Positions 16,464 through 25,772 are shown, counted from the stretch's first letter. The stretch: 33,083 nt of DNA from Verrucomicrobiaceae bacterium (GCA_027486335.1 JAIXPK010000325.1:1-33083); one strand, 5' to 3'. The notes: generated by a model from the letters alone, not told the origin. Translations and numbers: made by a program.

Positions 16464-19400
16464 TCACTCTACCCTCAGAACCCCGCCTCCCTTGATGAAC
16501 GCGGGAGAACTCTTCGCATCATAAGCACCCGCTGGCTGCGGCTTGCCGTCCAGTTCCAGCTTGCCAATCCGAATCTCGCGTCCGTTGTTCAACTCAAGCA
16601 CGCCACCCTCTGAAATCGAGACCGTCGCCCGCTCGCCTAGACCATGGGGACTCGAAATTACCAGCGTGCCTTGCTTGATCGTCGTCGCACCAGTGTACGT
16701 GTTCTTCCCGGAAAGCACCCAGCGGCCAGTTCCCGTCTTCGTCACGGCAGTCGTGGCCTTCTCCTTCCGATCGAAAGGGTTCTCGATGTCGCAGGCAATC
16801 TCACCAGTGCCCGTCCCGGAGCCAGTCAGGACAATGGACTTATTCTCGCCATAACCGGAAATCACAAAGGGGCTGGTTAGCTTCAATACTCCGTTGCCCG
16901 ACTGATCAATCGTAATGGAATCATCGTGACCCGGGAAATTCAGCGTCCGGTCCGTGGTTTCACCGTCACCGGTGTACACCAACGCGCAGCCACCACTGAG
17001 GAATATCTCCCCATCGCTCTCGTTCCGGGGCGCGCCCAGACTACTGCTCGGCCTGCCATTCACCAGACTGTTCAGCGACTCCACCATGAGCACCCCGCCC
17101 TCGACGATTGTCTGTCCACTATAGGTGTTCGGACCTGAAAGCCTCAAGGTCCCCGCACCGCACTTCTTGAGATGAATGCTGCCGCCTCCCGCGCCTTTTG
17201 AATCCGTAATCGTGCTCCCGATCTCCTGCACATCCGTTGCCCCAGTCGTATCAATGCCAAACGTGCTGCGGGCCAGCAGCCCGTTCTGATTGATGTTCGT
17301 GGTCAGATTCCTCAGCATGACTCCAGCATGCGTCGCCGTGAATGCCCCCGGCCCGCCCACATGCACTCGCAATTCACCAGCTGCCCCGTTCACCGTAATG
17401 TTCGCCGGCATCCACTGCGCAGCATCATTGTCGTAAAGCGAACCCACGACTTCCAAAAGCCCCATCTCGACTCTGGTAGGCCCCGTGTACGTGTTGCGAC
17501 CAAAAAGCTTAACCGTCCCGCTCTTCGTTCCATGATCCACGCGGTGGCCAGTCTGCGTTAATCCACCAGGACCACTCATACCGCCGTCTAGGTTGTCAAA
17601 CACCAGCGTGTCAGGGCAACTCACCATCGTATTCCCCTCCAGTCTCACCGGCCCGCTCCATCGGCCGTTGCCGCCCGAGAAAATCCGCCCGCCATTCGCC
17701 GTGAGCCGGTTCATCACCGCATCACCACCGATGCCAATCGCCCCATCCCCGGTGATCGTCACCGGTCCGGTTCCCAGGCCCTGCTTCTGCACGGAAAGCG
17801 AGCCGCCATTCACAATCGTCCCGCCACTGTACGTGTTCTCCGGATTGCTCACGTAGAGCGAATGAGGGCCATCCTTGATCAACGCACCCTTTCCGGAAAT
17901 CACACCCGGCAGGAAGACGCGGGTGTCGTCCATCTCCAGCCCGTCGACCGTGAGATCGGCATCAAGCCGGATCGGCGCCTTGATCGTGACTTCGGCACGG
18001 GTCTGACTGTTCATGCGGGGCAGCACCGACAAACTGCTCTTCGCGAAAACCAAACTCCCATTTCCACTCCAGGTGGGTAGTGATCCCGTGAAATTGAGTT
18101 GATTGAGCACGAAATCACCCTCGCCCGCCTTCGTGAACGCAAATCTTCCAGGCGCATTGAAGCTGAGAATGACATCCGCACCGCCTCCACTGCCCGGACC
18201 CGCCGCAGCGCCCAGATTGTTCCTCCACTTGCCGCTCTCACCGAAATCCCCGCCGTCCTTCGCAGTCCACGTGAAGTGCATCGGCTCGGCAGCTTGAAAC
18301 GCCTTCACGGTATAATCCCTCGTGGAACCATCCTGCGCTGTGATCTTGTAAACCTGAGGACTGGAGAAATCCCTCACCGTCCCGGAAGGCGGCTCAGCCT
18401 TGGCAAACCGCGCCAGTTCAAACACCGGAGCCAGCGCCTTCACCTCCGCACTCGGCGGCACAATCATCGTGATCGTGGAGCCGTTGATGGCCGTCGAGCC
18501 CGCATCCGGCAGCGCTAACCGATAAATCTCCTTCACCGTCCATGGACCCGTCAGCTCCTTCGGAAACTCATAACCCCGGCGCTCCCGCTTGCCGGGCACA
18601 AACGGCTTGTCTCCCTTAACAAGGGGCGGCGCCTCGGCCTTCTCCTTCTTGGTCCTCAGCATCGTCATCGCCGCTGGCAACTGCGCTGCTTTCTCCGGAT
18701 CAATATACTCCACCAGGTCCCGCATCGCGATCACCTTGTACTGGTTGGCCTTCAGGTACTCCACAAGGTCCTCAAATAGATCAGGATCGATTCCCACACC
18801 GGCATGCTCCATGTCAGGCGTGCCATGAAAGGTCATCACGACCACCTTGCCTCCCGTCGCCTGCTGAACCGCACTGATCATCCCCTCCAGCGTCTGACCC
18901 GCGCCACCAGCAGCAAACGACGGAACATCGAATGGATTATCCTGCGTCGGGTCATACGTGCGGCCGTAACCGCCGCGCGCAAAGGTATAACCCCAACTCT
19001 TCAGGAGAGAAAAGAACTTCGGATTCGAATCATAGAACGGCCAGCAGAACGTCGTCGGTCTCGGAATGCGGTTCGCCATCATTTCATCCTCCAGCGTCCA
19101 CACATACGCCTGACAACCACCGACATCCGTCATCGACAACTGTCCATGTCCACGGGTGTGATTCCCAATCTCGAATCCCTGCTCGGACATCGTCCGGATC
19201 TGTCTCCACGTCATGTACCAATCCTTGCGCTCACGGAACAGATAGGCATCCGACACATAGAACGTGCCATTGAAACCATGCTTCTTCAGAATCGGAGCGG
19301 CAACCGTCGCATGACTAGCACAGCCATCGTCGAACGTGAATACCACCAGTCGCTCAGGAATGGGCTTCCTGAGAATCCCCAGCGGATCGTCAACCTTTCC

Positions 19401-19490
19401 CGGCTCCGCCACCCCAACGATTGCAAGCGCCCACAGGATGGCAATTGCCATTCCTCCCCTTACCAGTCTTCGCGTGGTTCTGATCTTCAT
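16464..19490 (-). CDS. Secreted polysaccharide deacetylase with PATR beta-strand repeats
   Basis: A 1008-residue exported protein. Signal peptide about 1-27. Residues 45-290 are a NodB-homology polysaccharide deacetylase: FTFDDG at 51-56 gives the catalytic and metal Asp pair, NHTRGH at 110-115 the HxxxH metal site, and VVVMTFHGTPD the late His. Then comes a DUF5018-like beta domain (PQVYKITAQDGSTRDYTVKAF). Residues about 420-1000 are autotransporter-associated beta-strand repeats, with four clear units: NTYSGGTIVNGGSLSV, NTYTGPTRVEMGLLEV, NTYSGQTIVEGGVLMV and NTYTGATTIKQGTLVI. It probably removes N- or O-acetyl groups from a polysaccharide while the repeats form a long beta-helix or surface stalk; no autotransporter barrel is present. 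The ATG at 19490 has AGGAG six bases upstream, so the frame further up is not used. It lies 16 bp after the SGNH esterase gene and is co-transcribed by inference. Confidence 0.88.
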   Translation of the reverse strand: MKIRTTRRLVRGGMAIAILWALAIVGVAEPGKVDDPLGILRKPIPERLVVFTFDDGCASHATVAAPILKKHGFNGTFYVSDAYLFRERKDWYMTWRQIRTMSEQGFEIGNHTRGHGQLSMTDVGGCQAYVWTLEDEMMANRIPRPTTFCWPFYDSNPKFFSLLKSWGYTFARGGYGRTYDPTQDNPFDVPSFAAGGAGQTLEGMISAVQQATGGKVVVMTFHGTPDMEHAGVGIDPDLFEDLVEYLKANQYKVIAMRDLVEYIDPEKAAQLPAAMTMLRTKKEKAEAPPLVKGDKPFVPGKRERRGYEFPKELTGPWTVKEIYRLALPDAGSTAINGSTITMIVPPSAEVKALAPVFELARFAKAEPPSGTVRDFSSPQVYKITAQDGSTRDYTVKAFQAAEPMHFTWTAKDGGDFGESGKWRNNLGAAAGPGSGGGADVILSFNAPGRFAFTKAGEGDFVLNQLNFTGSLPTWSGNGSLVFAKSSLSVLPRMNSQTRAEVTIKAPIRLDADLTVDGLEMDDTRVFLPGVISGKGALIKDGPHSLYVSNPENTYSGGTIVNGGSLSVQKQGLGTGPVTITGDGAIGIGGDAVMNRLTANGGRIFSGGNGRWSGPVRLEGNTMVSCPDTLVFDNLDGGMSGPGGLTQTGHRVDHGTKSGTVKLFGRNTYTGPTRVEMGLLEVVGSLYDNDAAQWMPANITVNGAAGELRVHVGGPGAFTATHAGVMLRNLTTNINQNGLLARSTFGIDTTGATDVQEIGSTITDSKGAGGGSIHLKKCGAGTLRLSGPNTYSGQTIVEGGVLMVESLNSLVNGRPSSSLGAPRNESDGEIFLSGGCALVYTGDGETTDRTLNFPGHDDSITIDQSGNGVLKLTSPFVISGYGENKSIVLTGSGTGTGEIACDIENPFDRKEKATTAVTKTGTGRWVLSGKNTYTGATTIKQGTLVISSPHGLGERATVSISEGGVLELNNGREIRIGKLELDGKPQPAGAYDAKSSPAFIKGGGVLRVE

Positions 19491-19506
19491 CGGTTCTCCT
19501 GTCGTC

Positions 19507-20625
19507 TTATTCTTTGCTCGGTGCGGCCACCGGAAGCAGTTCCAGAATGACATGCGCATAGAGACGGTGCCCGAAGTCGTTGGGATGATTCACATTGTTG
19601 CCGCTGATATCCGAATAATTCTTCTTCTTCAGGATCTCGATCCAGGGCGTCGCCACGTCCGCCAGCGCCACATTCGGCCTCACTAGCCCACCCAGGAACT
19701 TCGCCTTCCAGAGAAACCCGTCGGCCCCGGCAAACAGCGGATTCATCGTCATCGGCGCCACCAGCACCACATCGGCATCGGGATTCGCCGCCATCACATC
19801 ATCCCTCATTTTTGTCATCTTCGTGTCGTAGCCACCGCCATCGTTCATCCCGAACGCCAGAAACACCAGATCCGGCTTCTCTGCGGTGACCTTCGGAACC
19901 ATCTCAACTCCCCACCCCGCTTCCGCACCAGCCGCACCGAAGTTAACCAGCGTCACCTTCGACCCGAAACGCTTCTGCAGCGTGTTCGCGACCAGCTGCG
20001 GATACGCAGGTTGATAAGGTTCCGCCAGCGATTCCTTGAAACCAGAAGCATTGAAGCCCTGCGTGATGCTGTCGCCCAGCGCCACCAGCTTGATCGGCTG
20101 TTTGGCTCTGAGCTTGGTCAGCACCCGCGTCAGCCTCTCGGGCTGCGGCTTCACTTCCACTGGCCACGGGTCCGTCTTATGCCAGTAGGAAACCTGCACC
20201 TGAAGATCGTGGAAAAAACGCCCCTCGGAATGCAGCACCGTCGCAAACATGTTCGGGCTGCCCGCCGGTGGCATCATCTCCGCCGCTGTCTTGTAAGGAA
20301 TCCGCGACGTCAGCGTCAGCTCAATGATGTTCGTGCCAGGCTTCCAGGTATAATCCTTGCCCTCCTCATACCTCATATTCAGATCCGGATGGGTAATCTG
20401 GAACCCTTCGCTCGGAATGAACAACAGTTTCCCCGTGGCCAGCTGCTTGCCCTCCTCCCGGATGAAAAGCACCGGCTCACGATCACTCGCCTGCGACCGC
20501 CACAGCGGCTCGCCAAGCACCATCCCCGGCCCAGACCTCTCAGCCTTGTCCGACGCATCGTCCGCCATCAGCATCATGCCGCAGCAGAATACTCCCAGAA
20601 CTGTTCCCGCGATTTGTTTCTTCAT
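19507..20625 (-). CDS. Secreted SGNH/GDSL-family esterase
   Basis: 372 residues with an N-terminal signal peptide (about 1-21), a beta-rich region 30-160 and an SGNH hydrolase domain 175-365. Catalytic blocks: GDSITQG at 184-190 (nucleophile Ser186), the Gly of NFGAAGA (block II), the Asn of FGMND at 258-262 (block III), and HPNDFGH at 347-353 giving Asp350 and His353. All four SGNH residues are present. Bacterial relatives with such an N-terminal beta domain are carbohydrate esterases that remove acetyl groups from xylan, pectin or similar glycans; the substrate here is unknown. It is the first gene of a pair with the polysaccharide deacetylase, so both may deacetylate one extracellular glycan. 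Confidence 0.9.
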   Translation of the reverse strand: MKKQIAGTVLGVFCCGMMLMADDASDKAERSGPGMVLGEPLWRSQASDREPVLFIREEGKQLATGKLLFIPSEGFQITHPDLNMRYEEGKDYTWKPGTNIIELTLTSRIPYKTAAEMMPPAGSPNMFATVLHSEGRFFHDLQVQVSYWHKTDPWPVEVKPQPERLTRVLTKLRAKQPIKLVALGDSITQGFNASGFKESLAEPYQPAYPQLVANTLQKRFGSKVTLVNFGAAGAEAGWGVEMVPKVTAEKPDLVFLAFGMNDGGGYDTKMTKMRDDVMAANPDADVVLVAPMTMNPLFAGADGFLWKAKFLGGLVRPNVALADVATPWIEILKKKNYSDISGNNVNHPNDFGHRLYAHVILELLPVAAPSKE

Positions 20626-21163
20626 GAGGTGTTATCTTCGCAACAGCTCCACCGATCACCGCAAGCCCACCATCCATCAACTCCCGAATCACCTGACTTC
20701 CCGGCCACTATTCTTCCCACCCACCACCCACTCCTCGACAAAACCGAACCCTCCCCTCCATCCCACGCCCTCCTCCTCCAGTCTCATGCACCCCCACCAC
20801 AAAACGTCAGCCGGTGCCTCCGCCCCTGCCGACACCCAGCCAGCCCGGGCTAACACCCCAGGAAAACTCCCAGCCAAACACCCCGTGTCCTGTAGGGACG
20901 CCGCATACCACCTCCCTCCTGACAAACCATCTTTCGCGCCTTCGCGTGCCCCCCCATTCTCCCAAGACGCATCAAGCCCCTTCCCATCTTCCCCACGGCC
21001 CTTCTCCCAACACTCCACCTTCACCATTACGAATTTCCAATTTCCACTTCTCAATTTCCCGGCACCGCCCCCCCTCCTTACAGCACTTTTACCTTCAGCT
21101 TACAATTCAAAGATTGCCGCCAGCCCATCGGAGCCGTCCATTAGATGAAACCCGAGTCCACCC
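20626..21163. other. Spacer between divergent SGNH and YHYH genes
   Basis: 538 bp lying between two divergent genes, so it should hold two promoters; none could be placed with confidence. The centre contains repeat cluster C, a TTCGCGCCTTCGCGTG motif near 20932-20947 like that beside cluster B, and an A/T-richer tract with ACGAATTTCCAATTTCC (about 21029-21045). No gene is supported. Confidence 0.5.
20841..20900. repeat. Interspersed palindromic repeat cluster C
   Basis: AGCCCGGGCTAACACCCCAGG (20842-20862, a weaker dyad) and CCCCGTGTCCTGTAGGGACG (20881-20900) correspond to the first and fourth modules of cluster A. The GCCCTGAAAGGGC module is absent. Confidence 0.65.
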
Positions 21164-22936
21164 ATGAAATCCTCGATCCTGTTTCCCGCTGTCTCCACCG
21201 CCCTCCTCTCGCTGATCACCACTTCGGCACTCGCCGACCCGCGGCTCACCTCATGGTACACCGCCGATTCCGGCCAGTACGCCCGAATCTACCAGACCAC
21301 CGCCGCCGAGACCGCACGCACCGCCTCCACCACATGGACCCGCGGCCAAGGCACCCAGAGCAACCCGACCTACGCCGGCGTCAGCCAGATCTCCTATTCC
21401 GCCAACTGGGTCTACATCCGCGCCACCGGCCTCGCCGGTCACATCATGGGCCCATGGTACCTCGACGCCGCCAAATCCCAGAACTTCCCCAACTTCCCCG
21501 CTAACACCGCGAAGCTCTACCGCATCCCGCGCACCCCCGTCATTCCCGGCACCAAATCCCTCACCGGCCTCGGAGCCACCGGCTGCATGGTCAACGGTGT
21601 CTCCATCTTCGACAGCCGCGACGCCTTCTCCTACGCAAGCGGCAGCAGCACCGACGCCACTCCCGTCAACGGCCTCACCGGCGACGGGGTCTGGAACCGC
21701 GACGGCTATCACAATGAAGGCGTCACCTTCGACCCCGCCCTCGCCCACCAGGCAGGCAGCAACTACCACTACCACGCCCAACCCATCGCCCTCCGCCACC
21801 AGCTCGGCGACCACGTCGACTACAACCCGACCACTAACCGCTACACCGAAAGCGCCACCCCGATCACCCGCCACTCGCCCATCCTCGGCTGGGCCGCCGA
21901 CGGCCTGCCCGTCTACGGCCCCTACGGCTACTCAAGCCCGCTCGATCCCTCCAGCGGCGTCCGTCGCATGATCTCCGGCTTCGTCCTCCGCGACGGCACC
22001 CGCGGCACCACCAACCTCACCACCACCGGCCGCACCTCCCTCCCCGCATGGGCCACCCGCATCCAGACCGTCGCCTTCCGCAATGGCCCCGGCGTCACCA
22101 CCGCCTACGCCCTCGGCCACTACATCGAAGACTTCGACTACCTCGGCGACCGCGGCTTCACCCAGGGAACCCAGTTCGACCTCAACGAACAGAACGTCCG
22201 CTGGTGCGTCACCCCGGAATTCCCCTCTGGCACATGGGCCTACTTCACCACCCTCAACGCCGACGGCTCCCCCGCCTATCCCTACACCACCGGCCGCCAG
22301 TACTACGGCAGCCCCACCGGCGGCAACTCCGCCATCAGCGAACCCGTCACCACCCACTTCAACGGCGGACCCAACAAACCCATCGGCACCCCGCAACTCA
22401 ACGCCTCCAGCGGCAACGTCACCCTCACATGGTCCGCCGTCGAAGGCGGTACCTATCTCGTCGAATCCTCCGAGGACCTCTCCTCATGGCCGGACCTCAC
22501 TCCCTCCGTCACCGCCACCGATGACATCGCCTCCCTCACTGATCCCTCCGCCTCAGGGCAACCCCGACGCTTCTACCGCGTCTCGCGCACCAGCCTAGCC
22601 ACCTTCGACTCCAACGGCTTCGACTTCTCGACCGGAGGCGGAACCGGCGGCACCGGCAACAACGCCATCGCCCCAGGCGGCAGCGCCGCCCGCGGCACCA
22701 CCGTCACCATCACCATCACGCTCCCGACCAATCCCCCGAACCCCCCAGCCAACCTCCTCCCCTCCAGCATCACCATGGGCGGCATCACCGGCACCGCCAT
22801 CACCCGGCCCTCCGCCACCACCGCCACCGCCACCTTCGTCATCCCAGCCAATACCACCCCAGGCCTCAAAAACGTCGTCGTCACCTTCACCCCCGCTCCC
22901 ACCTACACCCTTACCAACGGCTTCACCGTCAACTGA
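21164..22936 (+). CDS. Secreted YHYH-domain protein with C-terminal beta domains
   Basis: 590 residues: signal peptide 1-24, a YHYH domain (about 80-400) with its name motif at 201-204 (SNYHYHAQP), a further DGLPVYGPYGY block near 246-256, and RWCVTPEFPSGTWAYF at 346-361. A Fn3-like module around 408-475 (VTLTWSAVEGGTYLVESSEDL) follows, then a Gly/Thr linker and a C-terminal Ig/IPT-like beta domain. The biochemical role of YHYH proteins is not established. The closely set His/Tyr residues could bind a metal, and the next gene, 3 bp downstream and surely co-transcribed, encodes a copper-type MbnP domain joined to a di-haem peroxidase. I infer a partnership in metal handling or oxidation. Third positions are strongly C-biased like the neighbouring chromosome. 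Confidence 0.85.
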   Translation: MKSSILFPAVSTALLSLITTSALADPRLTSWYTADSGQYARIYQTTAAETARTASTTWTRGQGTQSNPTYAGVSQISYSANWVYIRATGLAGHIMGPWYLDAAKSQNFPNFPANTAKLYRIPRTPVIPGTKSLTGLGATGCMVNGVSIFDSRDAFSYASGSSTDATPVNGLTGDGVWNRDGYHNEGVTFDPALAHQAGSNYHYHAQPIALRHQLGDHVDYNPTTNRYTESATPITRHSPILGWAADGLPVYGPYGYSSPLDPSSGVRRMISGFVLRDGTRGTTNLTTTGRTSLPAWATRIQTVAFRNGPGVTTAYALGHYIEDFDYLGDRGFTQGTQFDLNEQNVRWCVTPEFPSGTWAYFTTLNADGSPAYPYTTGRQYYGSPTGGNSAISEPVTTHFNGGPNKPIGTPQLNASSGNVTLTWSAVEGGTYLVESSEDLSSWPDLTPSVTATDDIASLTDPSASGQPRRFYRVSRTSLATFDSNGFDFSTGGGTGGTGNNAIAPGGSAARGTTVTITITLPTNPPNPPANLLPSSITMGGITGTAITRPSATTATATFVIPANTTPGLKNVVVTFTPAPTYTLTNGFTVN

Positions 22937-22939
22937 CCC

Positions 22940-24679
22940 ATGTCCCGCTGGTCTCCAGCCGCCCTCGTCGCCCTGCTGTTCCTCTCCGCCGCAGTCGCCG
23001 CCACCGCCGCTCGCCTCGAAATCACCGTCTCCCCTCGCTACAAGGGCGATCCCCTCCAGCTCGACTCCCTCCGCTATCAGAACGCCGCGGGCGAAACCCT
23101 CGCCGTCACGCGCCTCAGCTATCTCCTCTCAGGCTTCGCCCTCCAGCAGGAAAACGGCGCATGGCTCGAAATCCCCGACACCATCGCATGGCTCGACGCC
23201 GCCAGCCGCCGCCATTTCCTAACTATCGATGCCATCCCCCCGGCCCCGTACCGCGCCCTCCGCTTCCACATCGGACCGGACGCCGCCACCAATGCCGCCG
23301 ACCCCTCCCGCTTCCCCGCCTCCCACCCGCTCAATCCCAACCTCAACGGGCTCCACTGGCACTGGCAGCAGAACTACATCTTCATGGCCCTCGAAGGCCA
23401 CTTCCGCCCCGCCGCCTCCTCCGCAGACCCTCAGGGATTCACATGGCACTTCGCCCGCGACCCTAACCGCACTCCCGTCACCCTCAGCGCCGACCTCGAT
23501 CTCCACAAGGACGCAGGAATCCTCATCCATTTCGACATCTCCTCCCTCCTCCACGCCCCACGCACACTCTCCTTCACCCGCGACGGAGCCGCCACCCACT
23601 CGCGCGACGGCGATCCCCTCGCCGCCGCCCTCAAGGCCAATCTGCCCGCCGCCTTCCACGTCCAGCGCATCGCCACCGCCAACCCAGCCACTCCCGCCGG
23701 ACCTCCCCTCAAACCCATCGACCTCCCCGACCTCTTCACTCCCTTCCCCCTAACCATCAGCCGCTCTTTCCCCATCCCCGATCTCCCCCGCGACAACCCC
23801 CTCATCACCGAACGCGTCAATCTCGGCCGCCAGCTCTTCCACGATCCCCTCCTCTCCCGCAACGGATCCATCTCCTGCGCCTCCTGCCACGCCGAAAAAT
23901 CCGCCTTCACCGACGGCCTCCCCGTCAGCACCGGCATCGATGGCCGCAAGGGCGACCGCAACGCCATGCCGCTCTTCAACCTCGCATGGAAACAACGCTT
24001 CTTCTGGGACGGCCGCGCGCCCTCCCTCCGTGCTCAGGTCCTCATGCCCATCGCCGATCACCGCGAAATGGACCTGTCCCCGGAATCCGCCGCCGCCACC
24101 CTATCCACTTCCCCGGACTACCCGGATCGCTTCCGCACCGCCTTCAAATCCCCCGGCATCACCCCACAGAAAATCGCCCTCGCCCTCGAACAATACCTCC
24201 TCACGCTCATCGCCTCCCGTTCAAAATTCGACCTCGCTCTCCTCGGCCGCGCCTCCCTCACCCCTCCAGAACAGCGCGGGCTCGAATTGTTCATGACCGA
24301 ATCAGACCCGCGCACCGGCCAGCGCGGAGCCGATTGCTTCCACTGCCACGGCGGCCCGCTCTTCACCGACCACCAGTTCCACGACAACGGCCTCGCCAAT
24401 CCCGGCCCCGGCCTCTCCACCGTCACCGGAAATCCCGCCGACTCCGGCAAGTTCGCCACCCCAAGCCTCCGCAACCTCGCCCGCACCGCCCCCTACATGC
24501 ACGACGGCCGCTTCGCCTCCCTCGAAGACGTCATCACTCACTACAGCTCCGGCATCCACCGCAATCCCTCCCTCGACCCCAATCTCGCCAAACATCCCCC
24601 GCAAGGCCTCCAGCTCTCCGCTTCCGAACAGCGCGACCTCATCGCCTTCCTCCTCACCCTCACAGATCTGGAACGCTGA
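22940..24679 (+). CDS. MbnP-like copper-binding domain fused to MbnH/MauG-type di-haem peroxidase
   Basis: 579 residues. Signal peptide 1-24. About 25-245 match the MbnP family: an N-terminal SLRYQNAAGETLAVTRLSYLLS, the signature HWHWQQNYIFMALEGHF (139-155, with W140 and W142), and AGILIHFDIS. About 280-575 are a bacterial di-haem cytochrome c peroxidase of the MauG/MbnH superfamily, with haem sites CASCH (313-317) and CFHCH (466-470), RFFWDGRAPSLRAQ (353-365) and YMHDGRFASLEDVI (519-532). In methanotroph methanobactin operons MbnH and MbnP are separate proteins, and MbnH oxidises a Trp of MbnP to kynurenine, forming a copper site. Here both halves are one chain, so modification in cis is possible. 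Starts 3 bp after the YHYH stop. Electron donor and metal are unknown. Confidence 0.85.
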   Translation: MSRWSPAALVALLFLSAAVAATAARLEITVSPRYKGDPLQLDSLRYQNAAGETLAVTRLSYLLSGFALQQENGAWLEIPDTIAWLDAASRRHFLTIDAIPPAPYRALRFHIGPDAATNAADPSRFPASHPLNPNLNGLHWHWQQNYIFMALEGHFRPAASSADPQGFTWHFARDPNRTPVTLSADLDLHKDAGILIHFDISSLLHAPRTLSFTRDGAATHSRDGDPLAAALKANLPAAFHVQRIATANPATPAGPPLKPIDLPDLFTPFPLTISRSFPIPDLPRDNPLITERVNLGRQLFHDPLLSRNGSISCASCHAEKSAFTDGLPVSTGIDGRKGDRNAMPLFNLAWKQRFFWDGRAPSLRAQVLMPIADHREMDLSPESAAATLSTSPDYPDRFRTAFKSPGITPQKIALALEQYLLTLIASRSKFDLALLGRASLTPPEQRGLELFMTESDPRTGQRGADCFHCHGGPLFTDHQFHDNGLANPGPGLSTVTGNPADSGKFATPSLRNLARTAPYMHDGRFASLEDVITHYSSGIHRNPSLDPNLAKHPPQGLQLSASEQRDLIAFLLTLTDLER

Positions 24680-24695
24680 CCACCAACCGCCACCC

Positions 24696-25772
24696 TCACT
24701 GCTCCCCGGCCGCCGGGATCATCTTGATGGCTTCCAGCTCGCCTCGGCTCAGCCACGTGTCAACATAACTCGCCACCTCCGCGTCCGACGCCTGCTCCAG
24801 CCACTCCGCGACCCGCTGCGACTCCCTAGCCACCGCCGCCGCCTTTAGCTCGGACAGGTGCGCCTCCACCAGCTCCAGTTGCTGCGACACCGTCGTCCCG
24901 GAATCCCCGTACTCGGTCTCTCCGGGCATCGCCTTCAGCGTCATTCGCCGGTACGCATTCTCAAACAGTTGGTCAACAAAATCAGGCGCAGGAGCAGCCG
25001 CCACCTGATTCAACATCCCCAGACTGATCCCCGCCAGCGCCACCACCTCCTCCGTATCTCCCGCTGCCACCGCCGCCTTGATTCCATCCGCCACAACCCG
25101 GAACGGGACACCCAGATAGGCCACGCCCCCTTCGCTCCGCAAAGTATGCAACGGCAGCATCGCCGCCTCCCGCACCCCCGCCCCGCTCGCCAGCGCCGCC
25201 TCCTGCACCGCCACCATCCGATCCCGCTGATGTAGATCCAGCTTCCCTGACAACGCCGCCGCCCGCTTCAGCGTCGCCATCGCCTCTTTGCTCGCCTCGG
25301 CTATGTGCTGCGCCGTTGCACGAAGATACAGCGCCCCTGGATTCTGCGGCTCCGCAGCCACTAGCCGATCTATCCACTCCGCCGCATCCTCCCCACTGCT
25401 CCACAGCTTCGAGATCATCGCCACACACACCCTCGGATCCCCCGGAAACCGGTCCGCAGCTTCCATCAACAACGCTTCATCCCCCGTCATATCCCACGCC
25501 CCCACCAATCCCGCCGCATCCCGTCCCCGCGACGCCAGCCAAGCCTCCACTCGCTCCCTCGCCACCTGCCCGAACTCAGGGGTCCCGAACTCCGGCCACC
25601 GCTCCACCGTCCCCGACGACGCCGCACGAACCACGCCCTTCCCCGCTATCCCTCCCTTCGCCACCGCACGCCCCGCGCTCGCCACAGACTGATCCAGCCC
25701 ACGCCATCCATACCACACCACCACAGCCACCGCCGCCAGTCCGGCACCGATCCCGAATGTCTTGCGTTTCAT
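24696..25772 (-). CDS. Membrane-anchored hypothetical protein with TPR-like helices
   Basis: 358 residues, function not recognised. Residues 7-22 (GIGAGLAAVAVVVWYGW) form a signal anchor, so the rest is probably outside the cytoplasmic membrane. The remainder is alpha-helical and Ala-rich, with TPR-like spacing around 110-190 (DPRVCVAMISKLW, AAEPQNPGALYLRATAQH, SKEAMATLKRAAAL). This kind of protein, a short anchor followed by loosely repeated helices, is frequent in Verrucomicrobiales genomes and is usually left hypothetical. Starts with ATG after GAGGGACG, a good ribosome site. It lies 85 bp downstream of the DUF1501 gene on the same strand and ends 16 bp from the convergent MbnP-MbnH gene. 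Confidence 0.8.
   Translation of the reverse strand: MKRKTFGIGAGLAAVAVVVWYGWRGLDQSVASAGRAVAKGGIAGKGVVRAASSGTVERWPEFGTPEFGQVARERVEAWLASRGRDAAGLVGAWDMTGDEALLMEAADRFPGDPRVCVAMISKLWSSGEDAAEWIDRLVAAEPQNPGALYLRATAQHIAEASKEAMATLKRAAALSGKLDLHQRDRMVAVQEAALASGAGVREAAMLPLHTLRSEGGVAYLGVPFRVVADGIKAAVAAGDTEEVVALAGISLGMLNQVAAAPAPDFVDQLFENAYRRMTLKAMPGETEYGDSGTTVSQQLELVEAHLSELKAAAVARESQRVAEWLEQASDAEVASYVDTWLSRGELEAIKMIPAAGEQ

Noticed and set aside
16095..19559. Longer N-terminus for the polysaccharide deacetylase (start at 19559)
   Set aside because: It would overlap the SGNH gene end and place the signal peptide internally; the ATG at 19490 has AGGAG at ideal spacing.
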